NCBI GenBank assembly: GCA_031271325.1
Contig: JAISVY010000146.1
Span: 1-8,494 of the forward strand
DNA: 8,494 nucleotides
Source: Oscillospiraceae bacterium
Lineage (GTDB): Bacteria; Bacillota; Clostridia; Oscillospirales; UBA929
Reading direction: 5' to 3'
In this document: positions 1 through 7,300 of the stretch, piece after piece
Numbering within the stretch: the first letter of the stretch is position 1
Layout: each line of letters opens with the position of its first letter
Notes under the pieces: generated by a model
Databases searched by the model: none
What the model saw: only the letters and a program-made list of their open reading frames with translations
Told to the model about the DNA's origin: nothing
Position numbers and translations under genes: made by a program

Positions 1-90
1 CCCGTACCATCTCAGCGCGAATTTGTCTGTTATCTGCCAGATAATGGGGTTTGACTGAAACTCTAGCCCGATCTCCGGAAATCCAATCAT
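1..90 (-). CDS. lgt: Prolipoprotein diacylglyceryl transferase (Lgt), N-terminal 30 residues, cut by left edge
   Basis: Lgt is the membrane enzyme that transfers a diacylglyceryl group from phosphatidylglycerol to the lipobox cysteine of prolipoproteins, the first step of bacterial lipoprotein maturation. Only 30 codons are visible, from the ATG whose complement lies at 88-90 to the window edge. They start MIGFPEIGLEF and end FALRWYG. Clostridial Lgt proteins typically open with a short F-P-x-x-G-I/L-E-F stretch and then reach an (I/L)-R/Y-W-Y-G motif at the start of the first membrane helix, and this fragment follows that pattern. The start is well fixed: AAGGAGG (complement of 98-104) lies 7 nt before the ATG, and a near-consensus promoter lies about 30 nt further upstream. 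It is divergent from the exported-protein gene at 579. The family call rests on a short stretch, so another membrane protein is possible but less likely. Confidence 0.75.
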   Translation of the reverse strand, partial: MIGFPEIGLEFQSNPIIWQITDKFALRWYG

Positions 91-97
91 TGAGCAA

Positions 98-104
98 CCT
101 CCTT
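98..104 (-). promoter_or_regulatory. Shine-Dalgarno site of lgt
   Basis: On the minus strand this reads AAGGAGG, a full match to the anti-Shine-Dalgarno core, with 7 nt before the ATG at 90-88. It decides the lgt start and indicates that the short fragment at the left edge is a real, well-translated gene. Confidence 0.85.
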
Positions 105-121
105 CTTTTTCAACGCCAACC

Positions 122-150
122 ATTTTACATCACTTACGCCCCGATGTCAA
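122..150 (-). promoter_or_regulatory. Sigma-A-type promoter for lgt
   Basis: On the minus strand a perfect -35 box TTGACA (complement of 145-150) is followed by a 17-nt spacer and a -10 box TAAAAT (complement of 122-127, one mismatch to TATAAT). Transcription would start near 115, giving a leader of about 25 nt that contains the lgt ribosome binding site. Box quality, spacing and position all fit. It has not been tested, and a spurious match in AT-rich DNA cannot be excluded. Confidence 0.65.
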
Positions 151-302
151 ATAAAAACGCTGCATATGGCAATAAATGGTGCATGCTCGCGCCGGTATGA
201 ATATTCCAGTTGTTTTGCGTATTCCCGCATTGTTGTTCCACGCTTTCACCGCGAACAAATACGATTATCGTTGAAGTATGCCCTGTTTCTTCGATTGTTG
301 CG

Positions 303-334
303 TTGTTTTTGCTAAGCTTCTTTAGCGTTAACAA
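303..334. repeat. Imperfect inverted repeat in the intergenic region
   Basis: TTGTT (303-307) pairs with AACAA (330-334) and GCTAA (311-315) pairs with TTAGC (322-326). They are separated by a 3-by-3 internal mismatch and close on a 6-nt loop. It could be a hairpin or a protein site. It has no T-tract after it in either direction, so I do not call it a terminator. Confidence 0.35.
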
Positions 335-375
335 ATATGCTCCGCATGTTTCATCAATTACACTGATGTTTGCTA

Positions 376-404
376 TTGACATTGTTACACAGTTGTGATA
401 TATT
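376..404 (+). promoter_or_regulatory. Sigma-A-type promoter for the exported-protein gene
   Basis: A perfect -35 box TTGACA (376-381), a 17-nt spacer and a -10 box TATATT (399-404, one mismatch to TATAAT) point rightward. The predicted start is near 411. The next gene on this strand begins at 579, so the transcript would carry a leader of about 165 nt, long enough to hold regulatory structure. Confidence 0.65.
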
Positions 405-411
405 TTGCCTT

Positions 412-430
412 AGGGGGAAGCGGTTTCCCT
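412..430 (+). promoter_or_regulatory. Hairpin at the extreme 5' end of the predicted leader
   Basis: G414-A419 pairs with T424-C429 around a GCGG tetraloop (six pairs, one G-U). It starts within a few nucleotides of the predicted transcription start. It could be a 5' stabilising hairpin or part of a larger leader fold. It is seen by eye only and is not confirmed by folding. Confidence 0.35.
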
Positions 431-477
431 GCACGTTTATCAGGAATCGCCGGACAAATTCTTCTCGCCCCGAAGCG

Positions 478-510
478 TGAGGTTTTTAGAGTGACCTATT
501 AAAAACCTTA
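478..510 (+). repeat. Inverted repeat (11-bp stem) in the leader
   Basis: Positions 478-488 pair with 500-510 around an 11-nt loop. Nine consecutive pairs, AGGTTTTTA with TAAAAACCT, are perfect, and one G-U plus one T-A extend the stem. No T-tract follows rightward, so it is not an intrinsic terminator for the gene at 579. It is a candidate RNA structure in the leader or a DNA-binding dyad. Confidence 0.5.
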
Positions 511-540
511 TCAACAATGGATTCGATCCAAAGGGAACTT

Positions 541-552
541 GTGTGATCACAC
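541..552. promoter_or_regulatory. Perfect 12-bp palindrome, candidate operator
   Basis: GTGTGATCACAC reads identically on both strands and ends 26 nt before the ATG at 579. Its halves resemble CRP/FNR-like TGTGA/TCACA half sites, but with no spacer, so it is not a standard site for that family. It lies downstream of the predicted promoter, where a bound repressor could block elongation. It also sits inside a possible larger leader stem (528-534 with 552-557). The regulator is unknown. Confidence 0.4.
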
Positions 553-558
553 CTTGGT

Positions 559-578
559 AAAAGGAATTGGGGGGCAGC
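559..578 (+). promoter_or_regulatory. Unusual ribosome binding region of the exported-protein gene
   Basis: AAAAGGA (559-565) lies 13 nt before the ATG at 579, longer than usual. A run of six G (569-574) lies only 4 nt before it. A TTG at 567 has the AAAAGGA element just 1 nt upstream, which is too close to work. The ATG at 579, which begins a clean signal peptide, is therefore the better start. Confidence 0.5.
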
Positions 579-1256
579 ATGAAAAAAGTTATAGCGATCT
601 TACTCTCTCTTTGTTTTTTAGTCCCGGTTTGTTTTGCTAGAAGCCGAGACGAGACGCTGACCTTGGAGCAGCGGTTTGAGCTAAGTGTTAAGCCGGGTAT
701 TACCTTTGACATCTTAATCGACGGATTAGATCTCAAGACCGACTTTTTGCTTGACCCGTATGGATTTCTTGAGGCGCTAAGCCGTCAACCGTTAAATATT
801 CAAAGAAAAGTTGTTTTTCTGCTGGTGTACCAATGTCACTTTTATGACTATAAAGAGGATTTCTCGGAAGGACTTCTTAAAGTCTCTGACTCCAATGATG
901 CCGGGATAATTCGATTGCTCGCGATGATCGATACCGAACTGAACCGCACCGCTCCCGATTACAAGGAGCTGTTTACGCGCTTGACGGACGGTCTTTCCGC
1001 AGAAGCTCACGGCATTGAAATATATAAGGCTTTCATCTATGACCAGTACGCGTTTATCTCGCGGTTATCGCTGTATGGCGCAAAATGGCAGATCGCGACT
1101 TGCTCCAGATTGGCGGGAGTGTATAAAGCAGCGGAAAAGCTGCCTGTGCTTCAAGACGAACTGGCGGCCTTGCGAAAAGACAAACGAGAGAAGACTTTCC
1201 TGTTTGAAATTACATTGGATAACCTCAAGAATGAAATTCTGAGACGAATATATTGA
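579..1256 (+). CDS. Exported helical protein of unknown function
   Basis: I do not recognise this 225-residue protein. Residues 1-20 form a classical Sec signal peptide: MKK, a hydrophobic core of about 14 residues, and a C-F-A end consistent with signal peptidase I cleavage. The residues before Cys18 (V-P-V) do not fit a lipobox, so it is probably not a lipoprotein. The mature part (about 205 residues) has no further membrane segment. It is mixed-charge, appears mostly alpha-helical, and includes a conspicuous DPYGFLEALS segment (about 58-67) and a charged C-terminal helix rich in K, E and R. No catalytic or metal-binding motif is evident. The frame could be extended to a TTG at 567, but the signal peptide favours the ATG at 579. 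It has its own predicted promoter (376-404), stands alone in its transcription unit, is divergent from lgt, and ends at a hairpin terminator. Sampled G+C is about 32-38%, unlike the convergent neighbour. Confidence 0.8.
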   Translation: MKKVIAILLSLCFLVPVCFARSRDETLTLEQRFELSVKPGITFDILIDGLDLKTDFLLDPYGFLEALSRQPLNIQRKVVFLLVYQCHFYDYKEDFSEGLLKVSDSNDAGIIRLLAMIDTELNRTAPDYKELFTRLTDGLSAEAHGIEIYKAFIYDQYAFISRLSLYGAKWQIATCSRLAGVYKAAEKLPVLQDELAALRKDKREKTFLFEITLDNLKNEILRRIY

Positions 1257-1279
1257 GGGTATAATCTTAGAACTCTTTC

Positions 1280-1306
1280 AAAAACGGCCCAAAAAGGGTC
1301 GTTTTT
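1280..1306. terminator. Bidirectional intrinsic terminator between convergent genes
   Basis: AAAAACGGCCC (1280-1290) pairs with GGGTCGTTTTT (1296-1306) around an AAAAA loop. This gives eleven pairs with one G-U on the rightward RNA, where the T-tract ends the stem 24-50 nt after the stop at 1256. Read leftward, the same stem has one A-C mismatch and also ends in a T-tract, 73 nt or more after the stop of the large gene. It can serve both convergent units and is stronger rightward. Confidence 0.8.
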
Positions 1307-1326
1307 GCTTGAAGACACCGTCGTGC

Positions 1327-1342
1327 AGCCATGCGGCTTTTT
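1327..1342 (+). terminator. Possible weak secondary terminator hairpin
   Basis: AGCC (1327-1330) pairs with GGCT (1335-1338) around a 4-nt loop, and the T run continues to 1342. The stem is only 4 bp, so at best it backs up the stronger hairpin at 1280-1306. It may well be chance. Confidence 0.2.
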
Positions 1343-1378
1343 GTTCGGAAAATAACAGCGTTGTCTGCAACCTCTACT

Positions 1379-4300
1379 TCAACTCTCTAATACCTCCGTC
1401 AGCACCCTATAGAACCATCCCGCCGCGCCGGTGTAATGGCTCCAGCCGCCGCGCCCCAGATGTGCCGGGTGGCTGTATACGTCGGCGGCCAGCACATGCG
1501 GCTCGGCTTTGTACACGGCATTGTCGTGCGTCTCTGGCAGCAGCATTTCGAGCAGGTCAAGGCACGTCTCCCGGTCGCCCGCCTTGGCGAACGCCATCGC
1601 GAGCCACACCGCCGCGTGGGTATACTGCCCGCCGTTTTCCCGCACGCCCGGCACATACCCCTTGATATATCCCGGGTCTTTCGCGCCCCGCCCCGAAAAA
1701 GCGGGCGCAAACAGCTTGACCAGCTTCGCGCCGCGGTCAACCAGACGCTCCGCCGCGCTACGCAGCGCCTCGCGCACCCGTTCCTCCAGCACGCGTCCGG
1801 GGAACAGCGCGGAAAAGCTCTGCGCGATCGAATCAATTTCGCATTCGCCGCTCTTCGCGGAACCAAGCTCGGTGCCGTCGTCGTACGTCCCGCGCAAAAA
1901 CCAACGCCCGTCCCACGCTTCCGAAGCGGCGTTCACCAGCCTTTCAGACCACGCGGAGAGCTTTTTCGCGTTCTCCCCATCGCCCCGCCGCTCGCAGAGC
2001 GGGGAAAACCGTTCCGCCGTGTGCGCCGCGAACCACGTCAGCCATACGCTTTCGCCCGCGCCTTTGTGCCCGACGAGGTTCATCCCGTCGTTCCAGTCGC
2101 CGCCGCCGATCAGCAGCAGGCCGCGCTTCCCGCTTCCGCGCTCCGCCACCCGCTCAAACGCCCGCAGGCAATGTTCATATACGCTGCCCCGCCGTGCCGA
2201 GACGGCGGGGGTTTCGTAACGGTCATCTTCCTTCTCCAGCGGCGGTGACACCAGATACGGCAGTTCCGCCGAGAGGATGTCGTCGTCCCCCGTCTTTTCG
2301 CAATACTCCGCGACAGTATACGGCAGCCACAGCAAATCGTCGCTGCATTTCGTGCGCACGCCCTTGTCCGAAAAACCCGGCGTGCGGTTTGCGGGATGCC
2401 ACCAATGCATCACGTCGCCTTCCTCATACTGCCGCGCGCAGGCGCGCAGGATCTGCGTCTTCGCGAGGCGCGGTTCGGCGGTCAGCGCGGCGCAGACATC
2501 CTGAAGCTGGTCACGGAACCCGTACGCGCCGCCGCACTGGTAGAGCGACGTTCGGGCGCAGAGCCGCACCGCGATCACTTGATACAGCCCCCAACCGTTG
2601 CCGTAATGGTCCAGCGCTTCCCGCCCGCTGTTGACCCTCACCGGACGCACAAGCGCCTCCCAATGCTCCCGTGTACGGCGCAAGCTGTTCCGCGCCGCGT
2701 CAATACCGGTCAGTTCGCGGAGCAGCGCCGCGCCCCGCTCGTTGCACGCGCATCCGGTGACCAAGACCGCCGTCTCTTTCGCTTCCGCAAAAGAAAGTGA
2801 ATCCGAAAGCGTTGGCTGACCGCTGTTTTCTTCTTGAATCTGACTTGGGCAGCTATCGGAAATCGTGTTAAACCTCGCGTCTACACGCCCGAAACTCTGC
2901 GGGGCGGCGTCCAAGCCGCCGGTTGCGGCGACTATAAATTCCTGCGGCGCGTAGTCTTTGTTAAACGGGTTCCTCACCCGTACCGTTCCGTCTTCTTCCC
3001 GCCGCGCCGCGCAGAAGCGCCCCTGCGAAACGCCCATCACAAGCTCCGCGCCGTAAGTTACGCTGATCGGCGCTTCCGCCTCGATCAGCGTCACCAGCGC
3101 CATCCGGTCGGGCGGGACAAACTGCGTCGCCGTCACCCTGCCCGCTTCGGTCTGCTTCTCCCACCGCGCGAACCCGAAGCCGTATGTCACGCCGCAAGGC
3201 ATTCCGTCCTCCGCCGCGAACAGGCTGACCTCCCGCCCGCCGATATTCACGGTCAGCGTCACGCCGCCGACGGTCGCGAGCGGATCGTTCGTCCACGGCG
3301 TCATCTTGTTTTCGCGGGCGTTTTTGCGCCAGGTATATCCCGCGCCGGTTTCGGTGACCAGCGCGCCGAAGTTCGGATTTGCCAGCGTGTGGCTCCACCC
3401 CAGCGGCGGCAGTTCTCCCCGAACGGTAAAGGAAAACGAGTTGTCTCCGTTCCATCGGTACCGCAGCGGCTCCCGCTCCGCGCAGCCCGGTTCCGGCGGG
3501 CGTTCGCGCGGCTCCGGTTCCGCCGCGTCCGGTATGATACTGTCCGGCGCGTCCGTCAAGACCGCCGCGAACGAGTGCAGCAATCCCTCCTGCTCCGCGT
3601 TCAGCGTGCCCAAATCTATGATGTGAACGCCGCCTTTTTTGCCCGCCGTGTGTTCCGCTCGGCAGGCTTTCAGCACCTCCATCAGGAAAGAACGCGCCGG
3701 CCGGTGGTATTCGCTTCCGTCCCGCGTCAGCAGCGCGAGGTCACAGGAAAAACCGCACAGGCTCAAATATCTGTGCTGCCGTATCGCCCGCGCCGCTTTC
3801 TCCGGCGTGCCGTCGGCGGGCGACACGATCAACGGCAGATCGCCCGAGATGCCCACAGCCCACAGCCCTTCTCTGCCGAGCGTCAGCCCTTCCCCGTTTC
3901 CGGCGCTTTGGGGGAACACCATCCGCGCCAGCCAGTCAAACGCTTCACTCCGCTCCGCCGCGGTCATCCCCAGCGACCGCGCCGCCTCGTCAGGCAGCGC
4001 GGAAACGGCGCTTCGCTTCAGCGTGCGCTTTGCCGCGGCCGAAGCGTCCGCCGCCGTCGGCGCGATGGCCAGCGCGTACCGCACCGTGACCTTCTCCCCC
4101 GCCGGAACGGTTATGCGCGCCGCCGCGAATACGCAAGGGTCGACCGGCGGCGCTTGCTCAGAGTTGCCGCCCTCTTTCAAACCGCTGCCCGCGTTGTTTT
4201 CCGGGTTTAACTTGGGAATCCTTCCGCGTCCCACGGCGGTCTCGCGGCTTGTCTCAAACGCCGTCCCCTCGCCGTCGGTCGCAAACGCCAGCCAAACCTC

Positions 4301-7300
4301 CCGTTTTCCCGTACGGGGGCGGCGGCGAACGAGGCAAAACCCGCCCTCCGTCCGCGCGTCAATAAACAGTTTGGAGAACGCCGGGTGCGCTTCGTAGTCC
4401 TCCCCGCGCTGCAGGACCGGCTCAAAGTAACAGCTCAGCACTCCCCGCACCGCCTCTTTCCCGGTGTTAAACAGCGTGACCGCGCGGGTTTCGGCGTTTT
4501 CATTGTCCGGTACGCTGACGCTTACCTCGCTTTGTACCGTGCCGCGCCGCCCCCGCCAAACGGCGCGGGAACCTTCAAACGACGCGGTAAAGCCGCCCGT
4601 ATCGGCTCCGTCCGGCAGTAAACTCTCCCCGTTGAACGCAAAGGACATGCCGCCCCCTCCGCGCCCCGGCTCAAACCGCGTGACGGCGGCGCCTCCCCAT
4701 TCCGAGCGCGTCATGCCGCTGTCGGCGCACAGGACGGTGTATGAGCGGTTGCTCAGCAGCGTAACCCTCGGCCTGCCGGCGCGGATATGCTCCAGCTCAA
4801 GCTGATACCCCGCTTCGGCGCGTTTGGGCTTCTCCGGCACCTCTCTTCCGAACGGCTTGACCGTCGCCGCGCCCACCGGCACGCGCTCCTGCAGCAACCC
4901 CGCGAACGCGCCCATCGCTCCGTTCCGCATAAACCGCTTTTGCAGGATGTTGTCCCGCAGCGCGTTGCAGACGGCGGCCAAGCTCATGCCGAGGTGGTGG
5001 CTCATATAACAGCGCACCTCTTCATGCCGCCCTCCCGCGCCTTCCGAAACCGGAGAAACCCTGGACGGTGTGTAGTCGATCGCTTCGATCAGACCGTACT
5101 GGCCTTCCAGCCCCATCCTGTGCAGCCACCGCAAATTGCGCACCGACGCCGTGGGATGGGTTAGCAGCGATAAAAAGCTCGCGTACGGCGCGATTACCCT
5201 GTCGGCTCCCAGCCCGCGTTTATAGGCAAGCGCGGGAACGCCGTGCGCCTTGTATTGGTAGTTCAGCGCCCGGTCAAACGCGTAGAAGCAGCTCTCCGAA
5301 ACCCCCCACGGGATCCCCCTGCGCGAGCCGTACAGCCGCTGCGCGAAAACGGCGAAATCCAAAGATTCCCGTATCAGCGAGTTGCGGTAGGCGGGCAGCA
5401 GCAGATGGGGCATGAAGTATTCAAACATCGTGCCCGTCCAGGATGCCATGCCCCGGTAACTGCCGACCTCCACTTGCGCCCTGCCCAGACGCTGCCAGTG
5501 CTTTTTGTCCGCCTCCCCGCGGGCGACTGCGATATAGCTTGTCTGGCGGGCTTCGGAAGCCAGCAGATCATATACCCCCGCGCCAGCCTCCGGTCTGTCC
5601 AGATCGACGCTGATGCGGAAGAACTTACGCTTCGCGTCATACAGCGGCGTAAAATCCATCCCGTCCGCGAGCGCTCCGGCGCGTTTTGCGAGAGAAGCCT
5701 CCCCCAGCTCCGCAAGCCCTTCGCGCAGCGCGATCAGACATCCGCAGAGGTTGCCGGAGTCCACCGAGGACACGCAGCGTGGCGTCAGCGGTTCCAGCGT
5801 ACGGGTGTCATACCAGTTGAGCAGATGCCCGTGCCATTTCGGTATGGCTTCGATTGCCGTGAGAATGCTGTCCAGAAGCGCGGCGGATCTCTCCCGTGAA
5901 CACAGCCCCAAGTCCGCCGCCGCCAGCGCGCAGAGCATCGAAAGCCCGACATTGGTCGGTGAGGTGCGGTGCGCCGCCCCCGCCGCCGGCTGCTCCTGAA
6001 AGTTATCGGGGATTAAATAATGGTCCTCCGGCGTCAGGAAATCCTCAAAATACCGCCACATCAGCGCCGCCTGCCGGGATAAAAACGCGCGGTCGGCATC
6101 GCTCAGGCCGCTTCCCGGTTTTGCCGCCCGGCTGACCGCGTACGCGATAAACGGCGACGCCGCCCAGCCCGCGCCGAGTACCCAGCCGACGGCGGAGCGG
6201 GACAGACAGGCGGTCAGCACCCCCCACGCAAGCCCCGGAAACATATTCCGCGCCGTCTGCACCGCCCCGGCGAACACGCTCTCCGTCTCCGCCGACGTTA
6301 CCCATTGCAGCAGGCGCTTCTTCGTGACGCACACCCGCCAGAGCGCGAGCACAGCGGCGTACGCGGAGGATACGGCGTTGTACGGCAGAAACGCCAGCGT
6401 CAGCAGTGTCTGGTACGCGACGGCCGGAATCCCCGTGACGATGGCGGCGTGCGTCCTCGCCCGCGCCGTCGCCGGGCGCGACGCCTTCTCCGCGAGCGTG
6501 AGCAGCAGGTGCGATGAGGATGAAATCAGCGCGGCGGTCAGCGTAACGGCGAATATCCGTCCGGGGAACAGCGTACCCGCCGTCAGCGCGGCCAGCGTCG
6601 CCGCCGGGACGAGGCTGCCTCGGAGCGTATCGAGCAGTTTCCATCTCTCAAGCGCTCCGGTTGGGTTTCTCTCCGCGCCGCGCGGCGACGGCACACGCGG
6701 AAGCGTCCACGACGCGACCTGCCAGTCGCCCCGTATCCAGCGCTCGCGGCGCAGGAACCATGCCCGCGCGGTCGCCGGAAAGCCGTCGGAAAGCTCCACA
6801 TCCTCCATCAGCCCGGCGCGCAGGTAGTTCCCCTCCAGCAGGTCGTGCGACAAAATCCTGTTTTCAGGAAACCGCCCGTCCAGGCACTGCAGATAGCAGT
6901 CTACGTCAAAGATGCCCTTCCCGTGGAAACTGCCCTTCCCGAACAGGTCGTGGTATACCTCGCCGGTCATCCCGCAGTAAGGGTCAAGCCCCCCCTGCCC
7001 GGCGAACACGCGGGAGAACGCGGTGCGCCCGGCCGCCTCCAAGTCCACCGTCATGCGAGGCGCGATAACGCCGTAGCCTTCGGTTACGATCTTTTTTTTG
7101 GGGTCTATCACCGGACGCGCCAGCGGGTGCAGCATCGCGCCCGCCATCTGCCGCGCCGAGCCGGGCGTCAGGCAGGTATCGCTGTCGAGCGTGATGACGT
7201 AGCGGACGCCGCGCAGCGCCGTTTCGTCCCCGGCGTCCGCCCGCAGACCGCCGGGCTTACCGCGCAGCAGGCGGCACAGTTCCAGCAGCGCGCCGCGCTT

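Larger units (their letters stand above)
91..578. other. AT-rich divergent intergenic region between lgt and the exported-protein gene
   Basis: This 488-nt stretch holds no gene I can support. It contains the lgt promoter and ribosome binding site near its left end, a rightward promoter at 376-404, and a transcribed leader from about 411 to 578 with inverted repeats. The part from about 151 to 375 carries no assigned function. An 82-codon frame on the minus strand (382-134) and a shorter overlapping plus-strand frame (210-398) cross it, but neither has a ribosome binding site or a recognisable product. One imperfect inverted repeat lies at 303-334. Sampled blocks here are near 35% G+C, far below the large gene to the right. 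Confidence 0.7.

Noticed and set aside
134..382. 82-codon frame on the minus strand between the two promoters, ending just before lgt
   Set aside because: It has no Shine-Dalgarno sequence before its ATG, no convincing promoter, no recognisable product, and the lgt promoter overlaps its 3' end. It could be a gene remnant, but the sequence does not support calling it.
210..398. 62-codon plus-strand frame overlapping the intergenic region
   Set aside because: It has no ribosome binding site, overlaps an opposite frame of equal merit, and runs across the plus-strand promoter.
567..578. TTG at 567 as start of the exported protein
   Set aside because: The only good purine-rich element ends 1 nt before it, and the ATG at 579 starts a textbook MKK signal peptide.
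440..736. 98-codon minus-strand frame covering the leader and the start of the exported-protein gene
   Set aside because: It is antisense to a gene with a clear signal peptide and has no ribosome binding site or family resemblance.
1309..1378. Remnant of the missing glucan synthase C-terminus in another frame
   Set aside because: Minus-strand frames downstream of the stop give short peptides with no resemblance to the usual C-terminal beta region.
2834..4210. 458-codon plus-strand frame opposite the glucan synthase
   Set aside because: It is extremely arginine-rich, typical of the antisense of a high-GC gene. The minus strand encodes conserved family motifs through the same stretch.
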